NCBI GenBank assembly: GCA_029961685.1
Contig: JARWKL010000007.1
Location: forward strand, 6,034,708-6,098,707
Source: Aristolochia californica
Lineage: Eukaryota; Streptophyta; Magnoliopsida; Piperales; Aristolochiaceae
Direction: 5' to 3'
DNA length: 64,000 bases
Shown: positions 57,205-64,000 of the stretch, piece by piece
Position numbering within the stretch: position 1 is the stretch's first letter
Layout: the number at the start of each line of letters is the position of its first letter
The notes under the pieces: model-generated
Databases searched by the model: none
Told to the model about the DNA's origin: nothing
The model's input: the letters and a program-made list of their open reading frames with translations, nothing else
Made by a program: the position numbers and the translations under genes

Positions 57205-58922
57205 TAGGGGTGGCATCGAGCCGAGCCAAGACCGAACCTGTCTATGTTCGAGCCGAGCCTGATTTAAATATTTCGAACTCGAGCTCGAGCCGAGCCTAGC
57301 CTCGAGCCTAAAATTGCTATCGAGCTCAAGCCCAATAATTTTAATCAAGTTCGAGCTGAGCTCGAGCTTCAACATTCATTTAAAACTTTTCAAAAATTAC
57401 ATGTCTCGAGTTCGAGCTCCAACATACATTTAAAACTTTTCAAAAAATGCATGTCAAATAAATTGTATATAAAATTATACATACATTTTACATAAAATTG
57501 GGCATGACCTCTACATAAAATTAGGCATGACCTCTACTTAAAATTGAGCATAAGGGTAGCATCGAATCCAGCTGAGTCTAAACCTTCTTATGTTTGAGCC
57601 GAGCTTGATTTAAAGATTTCGAACTCGAGCTTCAACTCGAGCCTAATAATTTTAACTAAGTTTGAGTTCGAGATCGAGCTCTAGCTTAATACTCTACATA
57701 AAATATATGTCAAATAAATTATCTATAAAATTATACATACATTTTAAAAAAAAGAATGATAGGGAAGGTTCGGGATTGAATCTCGATAATAGATTAGAAC
57801 CCACCAATATTAATTTTTTTTACCCCAAATGTTGTCTAGCTTATTTTGTAAGTTTTTAATCTGGCCATAAATTTACTATGACCTCCTTAGTGCCCTAATT
57901 GAAAATTTATATTCTAGGAAAAACTAGAAATGTTTTTCCTAGGATACACATTTCCAAAAAAAACCTTTAAATAAAATCCTATTACTATTAGAGACTTACT
58001 AGAAAATTACAAGAAATTTTTTAAAATTTTCTTAGGAAAGTTAAATGGACCTCTTATTGCCACTTCTAGGAAAATAAATAAAAATTAATAATCAATCTAA
58101 TATATTACTATACTTATCGATAAATTTTTAATCAAATAAAATGTCAAATACAAAATTGCTATGAAAATTGCCTCATGCTAAAAGTATTATACCATCAACT
58201 ATCAAATACTTATTCAAAAATTTTCTATACGGTTTTCTAGCCCATCTTGGCAAGAAAATTTTACTTAGAAAATTATATGGTTTTTTAATAAAAAAATTTA
58301 ATTAGAAAAATGTTTCCAAAAAACATGAGGCACTAATGGTCCCTATATTTCTACTAAAAATGTCTTTTCAATGTTTATTGAAAATACCACTAATAGTCTC
58401 TAGAAACGTATTTCTACTAAAACGTTTTTTCAATTTCTTCAAGAGAGATGAGGAAGGGACAAAAAGTTTTTTTTTTTTTTTTTATTACTTGGTTATGATC
58501 TCGCACATGTGACTTGTACACATGCGAAATCGACTTCACGCAGGGGTGGGAGAAATTATTTTCTCCCGACTTAGGTATCTCTCTGTACTCTTGTTTTCTG
58601 CCGAGACAACATAGAGCGAAGGCGTGGCGACGACAGAAACAGATGAGGCGAAGAAATCGGAGGGAATGGGATGTAGCGGCCGGCGAGAAGCTATCGACGA
58701 CGACAGAGGTGGCCAGAGCAGTGGACAGGAGGGGCTCGGCGTCCCCCCCCGCTCTCGCTCCCGATCCCGCGACTCGCCCGTTAACGAGCCGGCTCGCGAG
58801 CTTTCGAGCCGAACCTTGATTCGGTCGAACTCGACTCGTTAACTCAAACGAGCCGATTTCGGATCTCGAGCTCGAGAGATACCAAATCAAACCGAGTCGG
58901 CTCGGTTCAAAGCCACCCCCTA
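57205..58922. mobile_element. Complete non-autonomous hAT element, 1718 bp, TSD CTCACAAG
   Basis: Perfect 8-bp duplications CTCACAAG at 57197-57204 and 58923-58930. The terminal inverted repeats are TAGGGGTGGCATCGAGCCGAG at the left and, complemented, TAGGGGGTGGCTTTGAACCGAG at the right. The subterminal regions are full of cgagc/gagct motifs, typical of hAT transposase-binding arrays. The left end is duplicated internally at about 57550-57740. A T-run (58467-58484) and a GC-richer block (58600-58800) lie near the right end. No transposase. It sits in the large OEP64 intron. Confidence 0.88.
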
Positions 58923-61559
58923 CTCACAAGTGCCTGTGCCCACATTAAAAATTTTTTGATACACATTAAACGATATATGATTACAATGTCTCTAAGAATT
59001 TAACTAGCAGAAATGGCTTCCCATAATTAGGGGTAAAACCATCTGCAAGAGGCAAAAGAGGTTGAAGTCCATAACCCACTTCACTGTTGCAGGCATTAGT
59101 TAACTCTAGAGAAAAGGGTGCCCCTGAGGCATAAATTAAATAATTTGTCTATTGAAATAGTTACACTTGAGGTTATACTCACAGGAATGACATGCCCATC
59201 CAAATTATATGCATGACTGACATAAAATATAAACACATTCCATTGAAGAAAAAAAAAACCAAAAAACGCACTCATCTATCACTAACCAAAATGTACAGCA
59301 CAAGATGTATTAGCAGTAGATGAAAAAGTAACTGCAGCAACAGCTACAAGTGAATAATAAATGTTATGTTGTTATACCTAGCAATAACATAACACTTGAA
59401 AGAGCTTTCAAACTAGAAATTCCTTGTTGCGTATTTCCAGATACTTCATGAAATCCTTTCAAACTTGGAACATTTGAAGCAATATACTGGCCAATATTCA
59501 TATGCTTTGGCTGCTGGTCTGCACATATAAGAGGAATTCACACATATCATATACCTAATAAACCAGCAAAAAAAGTGGAGAACACCAGAAGCAGGTGTAT
59601 TGCTCCCTCCTCTTAAAGTATCAAAGGAAGTATGCTTACATCCAGATAAAGTCTCAGTTACCTTTTTAATGACATGGACAGTCTTCTGTTTTGGGGCCTT
59701 AGAAAGCTGAAAACAATCATCTGCAAAGATAAAGCGCTTTGACTTTCTAAGCTCAGAAGGCAATCCCCGCAATAACACATGCCCTATCCGACGCAAAATG
59801 GATGGATCTTGAGCAAACCACCCTGAAACAGAAAATATATTGAGTATCAGGAAAAACCTAAAAATATAATCAAACAAATGCAACAAACTTTTAAAATATC
59901 TAAATCATAAAAAAGCATTCAAAGCAAATATTAGTTGCGCAGGTTGCTGTATATAGAAAACCAAGTAAATGTCATAACGTTAAGACCCATAATTAGTCTC
60001 CCCAAGGCAGTAACAGGCATCAATCTGCATTCACTTGCTGCAGTATCAATTACATATCTGCTTGTGAGAATTAACTGATACTTAAAATAGAGGTTGGTCA
60101 ATAAGGATTTTAGAATAAGCTACAAGGAAAGTTTGTGGCACCTTATATTTGGAATTGGACAACATGCTAAAAACCATTCTCCCTATTCACCATTCTTTAG
60201 TGTTAGATACATGTACACAGAAAAAATAAAAGAACTGGACTTTGTGAAATTTGAACTAAAACCTCAGATTGAGGCTATCAACCCCCAATCTGCAGTTGTC
60301 ATTGAGCCAAAAACCTCAGCATTTTCCTTTGTTATAAAATGCAGACAATCATTCCTACCACCAGAGGTCACTCAAAAATAAATGATCAATCTAAAGTAAC
60401 AAGTTGAAGGATTTTAGAACTTTTATTGTACCAACTGTATCTAAGCTTTGGGAATCTGCCAGAACTCAATTAGTAGAAACTGCCCCATGAGAAGGTTGGA
60501 ATCCAAACACACCACAAAATGCAGCTGGGATTCGTATACAGCCTACCGTGTCAGTACCTGCGTATACAAGAGTTAAAGATATTAACTAACATATATGTAC
60601 AAAGAATTATTTTTGCTGCAAGTGAGCATAATCTAAACCAATGAATCCTCTCAACATGAAAAAATGCAGAAATAGAAGAAATTTTATGATTCCCAAGGGA
60701 ACCAATTTGAGATTACTGGTGGCCTCATAATAACTAACACTTGATATATAAGAGCAATTAAAACTTAAACATACCAAGAGAAAAGTCCACAAGTCCAGCT
60801 GCGACAGCCACAGCAGAACCACTTGAAGAACCTCCAGGAATATGTGATAGCAATTCAGGGTTATTAGGGGTGCCATAATGCATATTCTCCCCTGTGATTC
60901 TGTGATGACAGAGAGACAGAAGCTAATCACAGTAGCTCATACTAGTTTGCTTTCAAGCAGAAACATTAAGTTGCAATGATTGACATGGGTAAAGAATTTG
61001 ATTTCTAAAGCAATAGAAAGTAAATACAAAGGGCATCCACCAGTTGTTGTAACAACCTTAAAAATTGGATCGATATTAGCGAATTCCAAATGAACTTGAA
61101 CCTCATAAAAACAGCAACTGTTCCTTGGAAGACTTTTTAACTCGTAAAAAGAAAAGTCCCACAAGAGAGCACATCAAACAAATGCATATAGTTTAAGATA
61201 TTAGGCAAAACTAATTACACTAAAAAAAAAGGAAACGACAGCACGAATTTATGTCAGCTAATTACAACTCAAAAGAACATGCTAGGCGACATAACCGACC
61301 CACCCATATGAGAGTTCATCCATGACACAGTCTTTCCAACACAAGTAGCTCCATTTTTTAACAGAAGCGAAACCGTCACAGCCGTCTTGATCGATGGGTC
61401 ATGCGTTCTCTTCCAATCCGGACTCCCGAACCCAGTTACATACTCCCTAACGTCAAAACTGCGCTTCAAACCAAAACCAAAACTTGTTGACAACAAATGA
61501 AAAATCAATAACAAGCTTGCAACAGAAGTACACTTCTTAATATGCACACATCCTTGACA

Positions 61560-61998
61560 GCGAAGCAGAGCCCTGCGAGTAGATGCCGAGCGAAGCAGAG
61601 CCCTGTGTTAGAATTCAATTTTGTCTTCACCTTTTCTTCTTCCATGAATTTGCCTTATACGATTGATTACTGTTTATCGTCAGCTTGATGGTCGTTGGTA
61701 AGCTCTACTAAAAGTTCATTAACATTAGTTTCAAAATCAACGTTTAATGTTTACCAGATCTGATACTTCCATCTCAATCCAGTATTCAGTAATCGCCTAA
61801 AGATCTGAACTGCTCAGTTAAAGAATGGTATCATAGGAGATAAATAAGCTTTCAAAATGTACCAGGAAAGAACCTTTTATGTGGCATGATGGCCTCCTCC
61901 CCTCTTCCCCTCACACTTCGTTTGAATGTGCTCTATTACTTGGTGAGATCCTTCTAAACAAAAAATTATGAATAAATTATTTCTTTTATATACATAAC
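61560..61998. other. Upstream flank of the OEP64 relic
   Basis: Contains a 15-bp direct repeat (cgaagcagagccctg) near 61560-61606. No gene is recognised. Confidence 0.4.
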
Positions 61999-62179
61999 TG
62001 ATCCAATACGAATAGTTATTTGGTGCAAAACATGCAAAACGGTTATCTCAACCGTCTGATCATGATTAAATGACTAAAATTGTCCTTGATTAGACGACTG
62101 AGATAACCATTGATCATGATCGAATGACTGAGATAGCATTTTACATATTTCACACCGAATGGCTTTTGATATTGGATCA
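61999..62179. repeat. Palindromic MITE-like repeat (181 bp)
   Basis: The left arm starting TGATCCAATA and the right arm ending TATTGGATCA are inverted copies, with matching inner blocks att(t/c)ggtg and c(g/t).tatctca(a/g)(c/t)c.t, and gatcatgat near the centre. An (AT)n microsatellite follows at 62193-62218. The size, palindromy and absence of a gene fit a foldback/MITE element; the target duplication is unclear. Confidence 0.6.
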
Positions 62180-62187
62180 ACCCTATC

Positions 62188-62218
<31 letters not shown>

Positions 62219-62879
62219 TGGATCCAAAACATGTACCATCCCCTCGTGCCAAGGTTGCAATATTACAGAGCAATGCCTGCACAACAAGAACGAAAAAAGC
62301 GAGATAACACATTTCAGCAATTGCTGTTTTTTGTAATGTGCTTGGGTTACAATTCCTGTAAACATCTCAGATAGGAGATCCCTTTTTCACTTGATTATGA
62401 GTGATTCCATCAAGAAATCAAGTCCAGTGAGGAAATAGGCTTAGATCTGTGCAGTCTTAAGAGAATAGAAATAACCTGAGTAGTTAATGCTGTGGTAGAA
62501 CCAAACTGAGCACAATAGTGTTCTCTGGTTTTTACACCATTAGCTCAATCAGATGTCAATGAGAAACATACCTCATTCATTAATCAAATAAAATATACTT
62601 AGTGCTGGATAGAGCTGGCTTCGGTCTTCGTGCAAATAAAATTAAAACCGGGTATACAATTTGGCTTTCCCAACATAATGATGAAATCAAATAATAACAA
62701 AAACCTTACAGACCAAAACGAGACAAACAAAATTTACAAGGGAAGAGAGATAACGGATATCTGACCTCTTCCTAGTATTCTCATGATTCATGCTGGCTTG
62801 TGTCATGTACGGACTCACCTGGATTTCGTGAATAGCTGCAAGCTATGTAAGAATTTTCAGTATAAACTCTAATAGGCTC
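62180..62879. other. Intergenic; probable 3' UTR of the PP2C gene
   Basis: No gene is recognised. The portion next to 62880 on the minus strand is the expected 3' UTR of the phosphatase gene. Confidence 0.45.
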
Positions 62880-63270
62880 TCATACCCTAAATCGTACAAC
62901 AACACAAGATATGTCATCTTTACTGTCTCTATTCAAAGCTTCCGCTGTCAGTTGCTTGGCAGCAGATAATGGGTCCTTGACCTTTCTTGCAAGATTGACC
63001 GCTTCTTGGTTATCCATGACCTGGACCAAGCACCCATGAAAAACAATAAAGGATTTTTAGACACTGACATGGAGTCCACACAGAGAAGAAGAGAGGTAGA
63101 AAAGTGGAGAAGGACCTTCCACAAACCATCACTGGCAAGGATGAGAAGTTCAGTTTCATGGTCGATGTCTGCTTGGTCAATGTCAGGTTCTGAGCTTAAG
63201 TGTGACTTAAGGCTCTTGTCACCAAACGCACGAGAAACAGCTAACTGACCATTAACTCTGGGCACATCTC
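62880..63270 (-). CDS. Protein phosphatase 2C, last two exons (gene runs beyond the window)
   Basis: Exons 63270-63116 and 63020-62880 (minus) encode VPRVNGQLAVSRAFGDKSLK, SSEPDI, ILASDGLWKVMDNQEA, then AAKQLTAEALNRDSKDDISC and VVVRFRV, stop. These are the C-terminal PP2C motifs, including the metal-binding Asp of ASDG and the final DD of KDDISCVVV. PP2Cs are Mg/Mn-dependent Ser/Thr phosphatases. The short C-terminus and lack of ABA-receptor contact motifs fit a cytosolic clade such as F1/WIN2-like; this is uncertain. No lesion is seen in the visible part. Confidence 0.88.
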
Positions 63271-64000
63271 CTACATAAAGTTGTCAAACTAAAGTCAGTA
63301 TCTTATTTTTTATTTTTGTTAGGAAAAAGTGATAGAGATACCAAGTTAATTTGATATGTCTGGAGAAGCAGGTAAGGTCATGAAAAGATGAGAACAGAGT
63401 AATTTGAAGAATGTTTTTGCGACTGTATGTGTGCAAATGTAAATATCACAGCATATGCTTTCCAAATCAAACTGCTTTGTCAGCTATCCAAGACAATAAA
63501 TTACAGTAAAATGGAAAGTCCTAACTAACAAAAGGGAAAATTTGAAAGTATGCATTACCACTCAAACAAGAACCATATCTCAGGAAGAATACTAGATCTA
63601 CCCCAACATTTTTGTTTCAAAAACGTTGTCAATAAAGAAAAATAACCTTCAATCTCCAAAAGCCACTTATATTAACTAATTGCTGCTGCACTGCACCCAA
63701 ATAAGCATTTAAATAAACGCAAACAAGGATGGTATGGCTTGAGGTATTCTCAGTTGATAAGGAAGCTCACTACCTTGAGGAAGCAGGGTTAGGTCTCAGC
63801 AAAACATGCACTTCCTTGCCCCTCCCCTCTCTCAACATACGCATATACAATTTATGTTTATGATCTCAATGGTTTGGTCAGTTTTTTACTGTTTAGATCT
63901 AGTTTTAGTGAAACTCACAAAATGGTGGTACTAGCCTATTTGGTTCATCGGTGTCTAGGAAACCACTATGACAAACTTAGGGCATCGACTAACATTAGGA
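63271..64000 (-). other. Intron of the PP2C gene
   Basis: AT-rich with no recognisable exon; presumed intron between the ending exons and upstream exons beyond 64000. Confidence 0.5.

Larger units (their letters stand above)
46305..61500 (-). pseudogene. OEP64/TOC64-like amidase-TPR gene, decayed and filled with insertions
   Basis: Family-order segments on the minus strand: amidase start (~61480-61304: YVTGFGSPDWKRTHD, NGATCVGKTV), 60899-60775 (HYGTPNNPE, PGGSSSGSAVAVAA), 60557-60432, 59822-59640 (GWFAQDPSILRR, ADDCFQL), 59518-59378 (MNIGQYIASNVPSL), 53601-53434, 52876-52747, 52626-52426 (DKFLLDTVLD), then TPR exons 52220-52094 (GNAAFKGRQWNKAVNFYSEA), 52000-51949, 51614-51545 (NVKSYLRRGTAREML) and 46420-46305 (LVLELQNKAALQAEKRLRK). 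TOC64/OEP64 proteins are outer-membrane chaperone-docking receptors for plastid or mitochondrial import. Lesions: 2 extra bases at 61324-61325, TGA at 60468-60466, a 1-base loss in 53601-53434, and a frameshift plus TAG in 52876-52747. The N-terminal anchor is missing. The last intron holds a copia element; the 59378-53601 intron holds gypsy and hAT insertions. Confidence 0.87.

Noticed and set aside
58514..58842. Arg-rich open frames near the right end of the hAT element
   Set aside because: They are a by-product of GC-rich subterminal repeats; no transposase motif (hATC or BED finger) is present.

Overview
This window is plant nuclear DNA. Genes are split by GT-AG introns with plant-like sizes. 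The gene set is flowering-plant: LSD1-finger metacaspases, an APR-like thioredoxin protein, an LRR-II receptor kinase and an OEP64/TOC64 relic. Ty1/copia, Ty3/gypsy, hAT and Mutator-like elements are frequent, and a short TTTAGGG array is present. I cannot name the species; a dicot or other non-grass angiosperm is likely.

Layout. 1-1060: 3' end of a decayed copia element. 1593-1955: last exon of an unknown zinc-ribbon protein. 3288-5497: complete APR-like (APRL) gene. 6233-7190 (minus): decayed NSE3/MAGE gene. 9.5-23.0 kb: a metacaspase cluster with a promoter-only relic, a full type I metacaspase (15281-17396) and a second metacaspase whose catalytic His and Cys are both replaced (21641-23017). 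Two related long-TIR Mutator-like elements lie inside it (about 10.5-14.8 kb and 17621-19452). The larger one holds a 4-copy tandem repeat with a hairpin and a possible RRP12-like gene fragment. A TRIM-like element lies near 20 kb.

25.1-30.1 kb: an epsilon-type 14-3-3 gene and an unidentified two-exon plant gene. 30325-31614 (minus): alpha/beta hydrolase. 33730-41247: an 11-exon LRR receptor-like kinase of the At5g10290/At5g65240 type, with a reverse-oriented copia wreck in its eighth coding intron. 42.0-45.9 kb: a tandem family of tiny acidic-protein genes in different states of decay, split by a third Mutator-like fragment.

46.3-61.5 kb (minus): a 15-kb OEP64/TOC64-like amidase-TPR pseudogene. 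Its introns carry a nearly intact copia element (46584-51450, TSD TGATT), a gypsy chromovirus fragment and a complete non-autonomous hAT element (57205-58922, 8-bp TSD). 61999-62179: palindromic MITE. 62880-63270 (minus): last two exons of a PP2C phosphatase that runs off the window.

There are no operons and neighbouring genes are functionally unrelated. The themes are local tandem duplication with decay or change of function (metacaspases, small acidic genes) and heavy insertion of mobile elements into introns. No tRNA, rRNA or CRISPR was seen. Exon borders were read by eye from GT-AG sites, reading phase and family conservation; none is supported by transcripts.
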